Source: Lachnospiraceae bacterium
Lineage (GTDB): Bacteria > Bacillota > Clostridia > Lachnospirales > Lachnospiraceae
Direction: 5' to 3'
DNA: 32,608 nucleotides
NCBI GenBank assembly: GCA_017444015.1
Contig: JAFSXN010000084.1
Location: 1-32,608, forward strand
Both the position numbers and the translations under genes were made by a program. How positions within the stretch are numbered: the first letter of the stretch is position 1; each line of letters begins with the position of its first letter. The notes below the pieces were generated by a model that saw only the letters and a program-made list of their open reading frames with translations, made no database searches and was not told the DNA's origin. This document shows, in pieces, positions 9,093 through 16,473 of the stretch.

Positions 9093-9360
9093 TAATTGTC
9101 GAACCCGCCCTTGTTGCGGACATGGGTCAGAGCGTCCTCAAAGACCTGTTTATTCAGAGCATGGATCAGGCGCTCCTCCTCGATCGCCTTCCGCTCGGCA
9201 CGGATGCTTCGGATCAGAAGAACTAAGATCAAGATCGGAGCGGTCTTTGCTTACCGCGAAAAAGAAATCCGAGGAGCCGATCTTCCAGACAGGAACAAGG
9301 GTTGCGGGATTTGTATAGATATCCAGGGTAACAAAGGCATCCAGTTCACTGTCAAGCTTA

Positions 9361-9459
9361 TACTCGCGAACGCAATTAATTGCCGTTTCTGATAACGCAA
9401 ACGTACTGAAATTGCGTTTGCGAGTCCGATTAATCGGCACCGAAAAGCGTTAACCAGTA
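9361..9459. mobile_element. 99-bp palindromic miniature element, copy 1 (long form)
   Basis: It runs from TACTCGCG to CCAGTA on the plus strand, flanked by TA at 9359-9360 and 9460-9461. Removing the element and one TA joins the host gene in frame across the solute-binding domain (EESLL to KLDSEL), which shows a two-base TA target duplication. By hand alignment it matches the copy at 25922-26020 at 90 of 99 positions. It is too short to encode a transposase, so it would be non-autonomous. TA duplication with terminal inverted repeats is typical of IS630/Tc1-mariner-derived miniature elements. Confidence 0.85.
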
Positions 9460-10011
9460 TAAGCAGCGATTCCTCCTCCGGACCCGAAAATTCTACAAGC
9501 TCCGCCGTAACCCCGTGCTCCTTCTCCCAGTTCAGAAAAAGCTCGCTCTGAATACTCCCTTTGGCGACGCCGATCCGCTTTCCGTTTAAGGAGGTATAGT
9601 CCTCGGAGACGATCTCCGTATTTTCGGGGGATACAAAGACATAGTAAGCCTCCGTCCCCATCGGCAGATAGGAATACTGGATTTCCTTTGCCCGCTCCTC
9701 TGAATAGGATATGTTCCCCATCAGGTCGATCTCGCCATCCTTTAACATCTGGAACAGCTCGGACCAGCTGCCCTCGACATACTCATAGCTCCAGCCGGTA
9801 TAGGCCGCGACCTTCTGCTGGAATTCATAGGTATAGCCCGAGCGCCTACCATATTCGTCAATGATACAGTAGGGAGCCTCATGCCAGCCGATCCGTACCG
9901 TTTTCGTTTCCGCTTCTTCGCTGCCCTGTACCGTAACGACAAAAGGCCGGCAGAAAACGCCGGCAACAACCATAAAGATAATTAAGGAAATTATTTTTAT
10001 TCGATTCTTCA

Positions 10012-12522
10012 TCAGACCTCTTCTTTTACCGTAAAGTCGATCGCCTCATCCGCGGGAATCGGCTTACTGAAGAAGTACCCCTGAATCGTATCCGCCTTAA
10101 ATTCCCTGAGGCGCTTAAACTGCCAGTCCTCCTCCACACCCTCGATGATCATCTCCTTATCGAGACCGTGCATCAGCTGTATGATATCCCGGATAAACTG
10201 ATCCTTGCCGTCTACCAGATAGTTATCTACCAGGGACTTATCCAGCTTGATGACATCCACCGGTATATAGGTCAGATAACCGAAGGAAGAATACCCCGTT
10301 CCAAAATCATCCATCAGAAGCCGGATCCCCATCTCCTTGAACCGGTTGAAGAGGTTTGCGGACTGAGTGGTCTGATCGAGGAAGAGGCCCTCCGTCAGCT
10401 CGATCTCAATATACTTCGTCGAAATATCATATTTCTCAAGCAGCTCCTCAACGAAATTCACATAGCCGATATCGTTGATCTGATTGCTGGAAAAGTTGAT
10501 GGAAACCGGATGCAGCTCCTTTCCCTCGTCCCGCCAGGCGGCAAGCTGCTTAATTACAAGCTCCGTTGTAATCCGGCCGATTCTCCAGATCCAGCCGTTC
10601 TCCTCGGCCACCGGAATAAACTTCCCGGGATACATCCCCGGCTCCTTCATACGAACCAGAGCCTCGTACCCGCTTACCTTAAGGGTCTGGGAATCGATCT
10701 GGGGCTGATAGAGCATAAAGAAGCCGTCGTTCTCAAAGGCCTCTAAGAGCTTTTCCTTGATTACGCTCTCTTCCCGAAGCTTTGCCTTCATCTCGTCCGC
10801 AAACAGGAAGGCGCCGTTCCCTCCTCTGGACTTCGCCTCGTACATGGCGTTTTCAGCGTTTAAGATATGCTGATCCGTCGTCGTAACGCCGTCGGAATTG
10901 GAAATACCAAGACTTGCGGCCATGGAAATCTCTCCGACGCCAACGGGAATCGTTGTCGAAAAGATTTTCAGCAGCTCCTCAACGATATCGTCCCCGACCT
11001 CAACGTGCCTGTCCGGCACCATAAACAGAAATTCATCGCCGCCGTACCTGGCAAGGAACCACCCGTGCTTTTCTGCGGCCTCCTTCAGAAGATTAGCGAT
11101 AAACCGGAGAACATCGTCCGTGGCCTTATGTCCGTAGCTCTCGTTTACTCCCTTAAAACCGTCGATATCCGCCATCAGAATCGAATAGGTATCCTCCGGC
11201 TTCAGATCCGCCCGAAGGTGCTCTCCCGCGGCTCTTCGATTCAATATCCCCATCAGATCGTCATGCTCTGCCCGATAGGTCATTTCCTCGTGGGATTTGG
11301 CAAGACTCTCCTGCGACTTCTTAAGCTCCTCGCTGATCCTCCTTGCCCTGGATAACGAGATCTGCGCAGAGAAGACCAAAAGCACCAGGGCGATCCCGAT
11401 CAGGACTACCGGTGGAAGGATCTCCCCGTAATATTCGATAAAGCTCTCCGGGCGGTTATAGATCTCAGCGCCCTCCGGGATCAGAGACAGATCCAGCTGA
11501 TACTTCGTAAGCATATTGTAGTCGTAGGCAGACTTGCCGGGGCTGTGCATTTCCAGGGGCATATCCTCGACATCCCGTCTCCCTTCGAGGATATCCACAA
11601 CCCTCTGGGCCGCCTGTCGGCACTGCTCGGTAAAGTCGAGGTAGGAGCCCCCGATCACGCCGGTATTCTCCGCTCCCTCATAATTTCGAAAGATTGGAAC
11701 ATTCGCTTCATTTACAACGGTATGGGTACGATCCAAAAGGGAATAGGTATTTCCGGAAATGTCGGAGTAACAGGTCATATAGAAAAGGATCCCGTCCTCG
11801 GGTATATTGTTCAGAGCCCGCTTCAGCTCGGTCAACGTCATCAGAGAGGTATTAATATCGGTAAAGGTATAGCTCGGGTAGTTTCCCGCAAAATCATAAA
11901 AGGTCTTGGCATCGGCAGCTCCCGCCGCGGACAGGTCATGCAGCCCTACGATCGTTCTCGAATCGGGAAAGAGCGCCATCGCCGTCTCCAACGTATCGTA
12001 GAAATAATCCGTTTCATAAAAACCCGTCACAAGCGGAGTCCCGTCCGCTCTCTGCGCCAGCGCCTGATCATTGATCCCGAAGAAAACGATCGGTATGCCG
12101 GAAAACAGGTCATTCTGATATTGAAGCGCAAATTGCAGCGCGTCGTCGTCTCCGACCAGCATGGCCTCGTACTGCCGCCTGTCGGTCATATGCGCCTTCA
12201 TGTACTCATAGAAGATCTGACGGTCCAGGACCGTACTGAAATTCTTTGCGTCCATAAAGACCACATCATATTCGATACCGTTGGGATAGAGGACCTCTTC
12301 GATCCCCGCGACCTGAGAATCATAGGTGAAATACAGGGGCGTATAGGAACACAAAAAGAGAACCCGATGCGAAACCTCCGCCGGGGCCTCTACGGATATC
12401 TCCTTCTCCGCAAGACTGTTATTGAAGATCCGAATAATCAGGAAGACAGCAGAAATTAGACAAATTATACTGACTCCGATGATGATTGCGCGGACGCGAC
12501 CTAGGATCCGTTCCTGCTTCAC
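10012..12522 (-). CDS. Membrane GGDEF-EAL protein with periplasmic-binding-like sensor domain
   Basis: The 836-residue protein has a first membrane helix (about 12-32), an extracytoplasmic domain resembling ABC substrate-binding proteins (about 50-345; VLFLCSYTP, GIPIVFFGIND, VPIFRNYE) and a second helix (about 369-388). A short coiled coil leads to GGDEF (about 418-580) with intact RYGGDEF at 492-498, and then EAL (about 590-830) with EAL at 620-622, MDDFGTGYSS, EGVEE and QGYFFSKP. Both catalytic signatures are conserved, so it may synthesise or degrade c-di-GMP depending on ligand binding. Translation starts at a GTG (12522) seven bases after GGAGG, and a strong promoter lies at 12595-12623. 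Its stop overlaps the ATG of the SBP-GGDEF gene as TGATG. An inverted repeat, AAGGAG with CTCCTT, in the leader may partly mask the ribosome site. Confidence 0.92.
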   Translation of the reverse strand: MKQERILGRVRAIIIGVSIICLISAVFLIIRIFNNSLAEKEISVEAPAEVSHRVLFLCSYTPLYFTYDSQVAGIEEVLYPNGIEYDVVFMDAKNFSTVLDRQIFYEYMKAHMTDRRQYEAMLVGDDDALQFALQYQNDLFSGIPIVFFGINDQALAQRADGTPLVTGFYETDYFYDTLETAMALFPDSRTIVGLHDLSAAGAADAKTFYDFAGNYPSYTFTDINTSLMTLTELKRALNNIPEDGILFYMTCYSDISGNTYSLLDRTHTVVNEANVPIFRNYEGAENTGVIGGSYLDFTEQCRQAAQRVVDILEGRRDVEDMPLEMHSPGKSAYDYNMLTKYQLDLSLIPEGAEIYNRPESFIEYYGEILPPVVLIGIALVLLVFSAQISLSRARRISEELKKSQESLAKSHEEMTYRAEHDDLMGILNRRAAGEHLRADLKPEDTYSILMADIDGFKGVNESYGHKATDDVLRFIANLLKEAAEKHGWFLARYGGDEFLFMVPDRHVEVGDDIVEELLKIFSTTIPVGVGEISMAASLGISNSDGVTTTDQHILNAENAMYEAKSRGGNGAFLFADEMKAKLREESVIKEKLLEAFENDGFFMLYQPQIDSQTLKVSGYEALVRMKEPGMYPGKFIPVAEENGWIWRIGRITTELVIKQLAAWRDEGKELHPVSINFSSNQINDIGYVNFVEELLEKYDISTKYIEIELTEGLFLDQTTQSANLFNRFKEMGIRLLMDDFGTGYSSFGYLTYIPVDVIKLDKSLVDNYLVDGKDQFIRDIIQLMHGLDKEMIIEGVEEDWQFKRLREFKADTIQGYFFSKPIPADEAIDFTVKEEV

Positions 12523-12594
12523 TGTAGTTCCTCCAAGGAGCCATGGGGTCTCCTTAGCGTTTCCTGCAACTAACCTTTATGTAAACCACAGAAA

Positions 12595-12623
12595 ATTATA
12601 CTTCATCGGAGAAATGTTTTCAA
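12595..12623 (-). promoter_or_regulatory. Strong promoter for the GGDEF-EAL gene at 12522
   Basis: TTGAAA (12623-12618) and a perfect TATAAT (12600-12595) are separated by exactly 17 bp on the minus strand. The -35 box overlaps the stop codon of the upstream GGDEF-EAL gene (12620), so 10012-12522 can be expressed independently of the genes before it. Confidence 0.75.
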
Positions 12624-14275
12624 TGATAAATTTTAGATTTTAAACGCTCTTCAAAGTCCCCGGGCGGCAGAGGTCTGTCGTAATAATAGCCCTGGATCAC
12701 ATAGCAGCCCACGCTGTTGATCAAAGCCAGTTGGTCGTCCCGCTCGACACCCTCGCAGAGAATATCCATCCCCAGCTCCTCGGCCATATGGATGATATTT
12801 CTTAAGATGATCTCGTCCTTCCAGGAAAAGTCGTCGGTATTTACAAAGGACCGGTCGAGCTTTAAAGTATGGACCTGAAAATCCCTGAGGGTCGAAAGAG
12901 AGGAATAGCCGCTTCCGAAGTCATCAATGGCGGTCATGATCCCCTTCCGGTAGAGCTTGCTGATAAAGCCGGACAAAACGCCCTGCTCCTCTGTATCGAC
13001 TGTCTCGGTCAACTCAACCTCGATCAGGCTCTTGTCGATCCCCGATTCCTCAACGATCTTATTGATATTATCCGCGAGTTTGCTATCCTTCAGATCCTTT
13101 CTGGAGAAATTGACCGAAACGGTCACCGGTTCGATTCCCTGAAGGATCCAGCTCTGGATATCCCTGCAGGCGCGTTTTAAGACATAATAGTCAAGCGCCA
13201 GACACTCTCCTGTCCCTTCCAGAGCAGGAATGAAAACCCCCGGAGAGATCATCTTCCCGTCATGGAACCAGCGCACCAGACCCTCCGCGCCTACCAGCGT
13301 TTTGTTCCTGGAATCCACCTTGGGCTGATAGTAGACGACGAATTCTTCTTTCCTAAGTCCCTCGGAGAAAAACTTCATAACCGAGCGCTGTTCATTCAGC
13401 TGATTGATCAGGCGGTCGTTAGCGTAGGCGATCCGCTGATGGATCACGTTCTTGGCCTGATTCAGAGCGATGGAGGGACGGCTTACGACTTCTCCCGGGT
13501 CGGCGACATCCGACTGGATATCCCAGATGCCGATGGTCGAGGACAGATGCAGTTCTTCATGCTCCTCCGAATCTAGGAAGATCTTGATATCCGAAAGCAG
13601 CTCGATAAAATCCTTCTGGCGCTTCTTTAAGATCAGAGCCATAAAGTTATCGCCGCCAAGATGCCCGGCCGCCTCATCCTTTGTAATAAAATCCCGGATG
13701 ATCTCGGCATAGTCCCGTAAAACCTCGTCGCCCCGCTCTCTTCCGAAATGCCGGTTGATCTCGCCAAAATCCTTCAGATTAAAGTAGAACGCCGTATAAT
13801 TCTTTAACGGGATATCGCGCTTCATCAGCTCCGTCACATCCCTTAAATACCCCGATGCGTTCGGGAGGATCTCAGTACTTCCTGCCTTCCCTTTCTTTTC
13901 GGACTCCTGTGTAAGATGCAGAAGCTCCAGATAGAGCAGGCACTCCGTAGCAAAGACCTCCAGATCCTCGCGCTCATACCGGGAGATAGCTCCCGTTTCG
14001 GAATAGATATAGAAAACGACATTCCGCTTCTGATTCAGCTTAAACGAAAAATTGAGCGGTTCGCCCGCCGGCACGCCGCCCTCCTTTTCATAGAGAATGA
14101 TATCCTTTTTTTCACCCTCGATCTTAAAGTTTCCTAAAAGCTCCGCCTCGATCCCGCAGACCCCGTAAAACGAAGCAACGATCTCAAGGCCATGCCGCAG
14201 TCTGTCGACCGAAAGCGGCTCTCCCGCGATCCTTCGCAGGAACTCAAGATGGAGGTTGTCAGTTTCCTGCGTCAT
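12620..14275 (-). CDS. Cytoplasmic protein with degenerate GGDEF and EAL-like domains
   Basis: The protein has about 551 residues, no membrane helix and an N-terminal region (1-125) of unknown fold. A GGDEF-like domain follows (about 145-295) with the motif LGGDNF, then an EAL-like domain (about 300-545) in which EAL is replaced by EGL (AEGLVRW). Other EAL residues remain: VNFSRKDL, ELTET, AIDDFGSGYSSL, CEGVE and QGYYYDRP. GGDNF departs from the consensus at the catalytic glutamate, so cyclase activity is doubtful. EGL variants vary in activity, so this may be a weak phosphodiesterase or a c-di-GMP or GTP-binding regulator. The start is ambiguous: ATG at 14287 abuts its AGAGG site, so I prefer 14275. 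Either start overlaps the 3' end of the hydrolase gene, implying coupling. Confidence 0.85.
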   Translation of the reverse strand: MTQETDNLHLEFLRRIAGEPLSVDRLRHGLEIVASFYGVCGIEAELLGNFKIEGEKKDIILYEKEGGVPAGEPLNFSFKLNQKRNVVFYIYSETGAISRYEREDLEVFATECLLYLELLHLTQESEKKGKAGSTEILPNASGYLRDVTELMKRDIPLKNYTAFYFNLKDFGEINRHFGRERGDEVLRDYAEIIRDFITKDEAAGHLGGDNFMALILKKRQKDFIELLSDIKIFLDSEEHEELHLSSTIGIWDIQSDVADPGEVVSRPSIALNQAKNVIHQRIAYANDRLINQLNEQRSVMKFFSEGLRKEEFVVYYQPKVDSRNKTLVGAEGLVRWFHDGKMISPGVFIPALEGTGECLALDYYVLKRACRDIQSWILQGIEPVTVSVNFSRKDLKDSKLADNINKIVEESGIDKSLIEVELTETVDTEEQGVLSGFISKLYRKGIMTAIDDFGSGYSSLSTLRDFQVHTLKLDRSFVNTDDFSWKDEIILRNIIHMAEELGMDILCEGVERDDQLALINSVGCYVIQGYYYDRPLPPGDFEERLKSKIYH

Positions 14276-15110
14276 CTGATGTCTCATCCTCTTTCAGATA
14301 ATAATTCATCCAGTTCTTCGCAAGGTTGATCCACTCGGTACAGTTCTCCTCTAACCTCGACCCGTCGTCCTGTCTCGTTTTCCAGTCGGCAAGACTCAAC
14401 CCATGCTCTCCCTTTTCAAAGATATGGCACTCCACCGGGATATGCTTTTCCATCAGGGCATTGACCCAAAGCAGCGTATTCTGGACGGGAACCATTTCAT
14501 CCTCACAGGTATGCCAGATAAAAGTCCTGGGAACGCTTTCGGAAACCTGATGCTCAAGGCTCAGCCTGTTCCACAGCTCCTTGTTTGATTTCTGGGAGCC
14601 TAAGAGATTCTCAAAGGACTCATAATGGGCATACTCTCCCGAAGTAATCACCGGATAGCCAAGGATCAGACCGTCAGGTCTCAGGACCTCCTTCTCGACC
14701 CCAAGCCTCGTCGCGACAAAGCTCTCCTCCCAGAAGCAGGCGTAGCTTGCCGCAAGATGTCCTCCCGCGGAAAAGCCAAGGAGAACAATCTTGTTGGGAT
14801 CCACGTGCCACTTTCTCGCGTTTTTTCGGATATGATTCAACGAACTCCCTACCTCAAGCAGCGCCTCCGGATACTCCGCCGGAGCCACCGAATACCGTAA
14901 GACCGCGGCATGAAAGCCCATTGCCATAAACTGTAAGGCGACCGGATCCGCCTCTCTGTCCGACGTAAAGCTGTAGCCTCCGCCCGGGCAGATCACAACG
15001 ATCGGCCGGTCATTGACGAACAGCTCATCCGACGCGTCCTGGATATAGGTACAGAGCCTGACCTGATTCTGCGCGCCGTCAGCGGCGATATCCCTGATCT
15101 CTATTCTCAT
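14259..15110 (-). CDS. Alpha/beta hydrolase (esterase/lipase-like)
   Basis: The 283-residue cytoplasmic protein has an oxyanion-hole region VVICPGGGYSFTSDREADP, the nucleophile elbow GFSAGGHLAASYA (serine near residue 115), a probable catalytic aspartate in WHTCEDEMVPV and a histidine in EKGEHGLSL. This is the layout of acetyl esterase / BD-FAE-like hydrolases that deacylate sugars or small esters, and no secretion signal is present. The exact substrate cannot be told. The ATG has GGAG upstream. The gene overlaps the start of the GGDEF-EAL-like gene and follows a run of hairpins after the HD-domain gene. Pairing with a signalling protein may simply reflect a mixed operon. Confidence 0.88.
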   Translation of the reverse strand: MRIEIRDIAADGAQNQVRLCTYIQDASDELFVNDRPIVVICPGGGYSFTSDREADPVALQFMAMGFHAAVLRYSVAPAEYPEALLEVGSSLNHIRKNARKWHVDPNKIVLLGFSAGGHLAASYACFWEESFVATRLGVEKEVLRPDGLILGYPVITSGEYAHYESFENLLGSQKSNKELWNRLSLEHQVSESVPRTFIWHTCEDEMVPVQNTLLWVNALMEKHIPVECHIFEKGEHGLSLADWKTRQDDGSRLEENCTEWINLAKNWMNYYLKEDETSDDAGN

Positions 15111-15152
15111 TCTTTTTCTCCTCGAATTCTAATCTCCGTGCCTCATTTATTG

Positions 15153-15275
15153 ATAGGAAACGAATTTATTCGTTTCCTATTGCGCCGATTGCGGAGCGCT
15201 GAAAGCGCCTTCCAAACCGCAATCGTGCGCATCAATACGTATCGTAAACGAATTTATTTAATTCGTTTACGATAC
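15153..15275. repeat. Three adjoining palindromes between two genes
   Basis: Three hairpins follow one another: ATAGGAAACGAA with its complement (15153-15180, 4-nt loop), a GC-rich stem with an inner hairpin (15182-15230), and GTATCGTAAACGAATT with its complement (15239-15275). The third includes the stop codon of the HD gene (15269-15267). There is no T-run on the minus strand, so these are not simple terminators. Related but degenerate sequence lies at 26265-26335. Confidence 0.6.
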
Positions 15276-15743
15276 CGGCTTCAGCTTCTTAACGTCCTTC
15301 CTGATCGTCTCCTCGAGGGAACAGAGCTTATCCGCGATACACACAAGCACCGCCTCCCTGCACCTTGGGATATGCGTTAACGTCAACGGCCACATATGGC
15401 TTTTGATGATATTCTGCTCCCGCTTCGTCAGACCGAAATCCTTCTTCGCGTTTGTCAGAGCGATGTGGGGATGGTGGTAACCATGCAGCTTGTCCCCGTG
15501 ATCATGCCAGTCATAGAGAAAATAGTCGTGTAGCATCGCGCCCTTTAACATTTCCTTTTCGTTGACGCGGATATGCAGCCTCCTGGCTAACTTCCGGCTC
15601 TTTCTCGCCACCCTCAGACAATGGGTATAGGTCGAGATATTCCCGTGCTGGGTATACTCCTTTAATTTCCGGTAGCGTTCATCCTCCTGAAGCCTTCGGA
15701 CCTCCTCGGAAAACTCTCTGTTTTCCAGTTTAATATAGCGCAT
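15267..15743 (-). CDS. HD-domain phosphohydrolase-like protein
   Basis: The 158-residue cytoplasmic protein has the metal-binding pattern of the HD superfamily: an upstream histidine in STYTHCLRVA, the HD pair in GAMLHDYFLYDW, further histidines in HGYHHPHIA and IKSHMWP, and a distal aspartate in VCIADKLCS. HD proteins hydrolyse phosphate esters of nucleotides, and many small stand-alone ones in Firmicutes have unknown substrates. There is no GYP signature, so it is not a c-di-GMP phosphodiesterase of that class. It follows the ECF S component by 8 bp and probably shares its transcript. Its last codons and stop lie within a palindrome, which may have replaced the original C-terminus. Confidence 0.85.
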   Translation of the reverse strand: MRYIKLENREFSEEVRRLQEDERYRKLKEYTQHGNISTYTHCLRVARKSRKLARRLHIRVNEKEMLKGAMLHDYFLYDWHDHGDKLHGYHHPHIALTNAKKDFGLTKREQNIIKSHMWPLTLTHIPRCREAVLVCIADKLCSLEETIRKDVKKLKPVS

Positions 15744-15751
15744 CCATACTC

Positions 15752-16312
15752 CTAAACCGACGCATTTAATCTCCGTAAGAGCGGGTACAGCGCCGTAGAT
15801 AACACGACACCTATAATCCCCTGGATCAGATTGAAGGGTACTCCCGCCAAAGCCCCCGCAAACGAAACGGAAAGCCCTCCCGCTCCTTTTAGTACCACAA
15901 GCCCTTCATACAGGAAATAGCCCGCCGTCATCACCAACTCGCTTATTATACCAGAAAAAATCATGTTCGGCACCATAAATTTTCCGATGGGCGCGCCCGT
16001 CCGGTTATTACGGGAATCTAAAAGAGCAAACAGCTTTGCCGCCGTAAACGCGCAGAGCGCCTTGATCACAAGCGTCGCCGGGGCATAGATCACATAGCCG
16101 GAGATCAGGTCAGCGATCCCTGCGCCAAGCCCGGCCGCAAGAGCCCCGTACACAGGTCCTAAAAAGAGCCCGGACAGCAGCACGATCCCATCGCCAGGGT
16201 TCACATACCCGGTTCCCGGGATCGGGATCTGGATCACGAGGGTCGCGAGCGCGGTCAACGCCGCAAACAGTGCGGTTCTTGTAATAATAGCGGTTTTGTT
16301 ATCGTTCATCAT
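15752..16312 (-). CDS. ECF transporter S component (substrate-binding membrane subunit)
   Basis: The 186-residue, very hydrophobic protein has about six membrane segments and the ECF S-component pattern: an N-terminal TRTALFAALTALATL helix, GTGYVNPGDGIVLLSGLFLGP, and a GLGAGIADL repeat region. S components capture vitamins or precursors such as folate, pantothenate, pyridoxine or hydroxymethylpyrimidine for a shared energising module. No EcfA or EcfT gene is adjacent, consistent with a group II system. I cannot settle the substrate, and no riboswitch is recognisable upstream. The ATG at 16312 follows GAGGAAGG by seven bases, and a consensus promoter with inverted repeats lies just upstream. 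Confidence 0.88.
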   Translation of the reverse strand: MMNDNKTAIITRTALFAALTALATLVIQIPIPGTGYVNPGDGIVLLSGLFLGPVYGALAAGLGAGIADLISGYVIYAPATLVIKALCAFTAAKLFALLDSRNNRTGAPIGKFMVPNMIFSGIISELVMTAGYFLYEGLVVLKGAGGLSVSFAGALAGVPFNLIQGIIGVVLSTALYPLLRRLNASV

Positions 16313-16342
16313 CTGACAGCCTTCCTCTTCTCTAGTTTACCT

Positions 16343-16415
16343 ATCGACATAATAGGTTTTATGTATCATACTCTGAAGAAAGGCGATTGTCAACCAGATT
16401 TCTTTCCCGGTTGAC
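16343..16415 (-). promoter_or_regulatory. ECF S-component promoter with two inverted repeats
   Basis: A perfect TTGACA (16393-16388) and TATGAT (16369-16364) are spaced by 18 bp on the minus strand. Two dyads surround the promoter. GTCAACC with GGTTGAC (16389-16415) overlaps the -35 box, and ACCTAT with ATAGGT lies just downstream of the -10 box around the expected transcription start. Either could be an operator; the second could also fold in the leader RNA. This suggests repression according to vitamin status, but the regulator is unknown. Confidence 0.65.
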
Positions 16416-16473
16416 ATCATTCCCCCTGCCTGCTGCCGTGTTATAGTAAGTGAATATAAATCGTTGTCTATAT

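Larger units (their letters stand above)
8780..10012 (-). pseudogene. Broken solute-binding-domain diguanylate cyclase (SBP_bac_3-GGDEF)
   Basis: The gene starts at 10012 with a signal-anchor helix (about residues 5-25) and a family-3 solute-binding domain (VRIGWHEAPYCIIDEYG, GNISYSEERAKEI, GKRIGVAKGS). At 9459 the frame is interrupted by a 99-bp palindromic element; beyond it the binding domain resumes in another frame (KLDSELDAFVTL, KIGSSDFFFAVSKD) to about 9245. There it is joined out of frame to the end of the transmembrane helix and the start of GGDEF (VLLIRSIRAERK, DALTHVRNKGGFDN). A second, 66-bp element at 9027-9092 then replaces roughly 50 residues before RIGGDEF, and the end of the domain runs to 8780. 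Family members often carry two binding domains, so the second may have been deleted. The surviving GGDEF lacks its substrate-binding core and should be inactive. The start overlaps the upstream stop as TGATG, so it was co-transcribed with the GGDEF-EAL gene at 10012-12522. Confidence 0.88.

Noticed and set aside
9150-9440. Independent 96-residue ORF
   Set aside because: It is the second frame of the broken SBP-GGDEF gene entered through the 99-bp element, not a separate gene.
11545-12459. Long plus-strand ORF of 304 codons
   Set aside because: It lies antisense inside the well-supported GGDEF-EAL gene, has no ribosome site and encodes no recognisable domain.
16313-16473. Vitamin riboswitch before the ECF S component
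   Set aside because: No TPP, FMN, THF or cobalamin core motif is visible; the leader after the -10 box is only about 50 bases.
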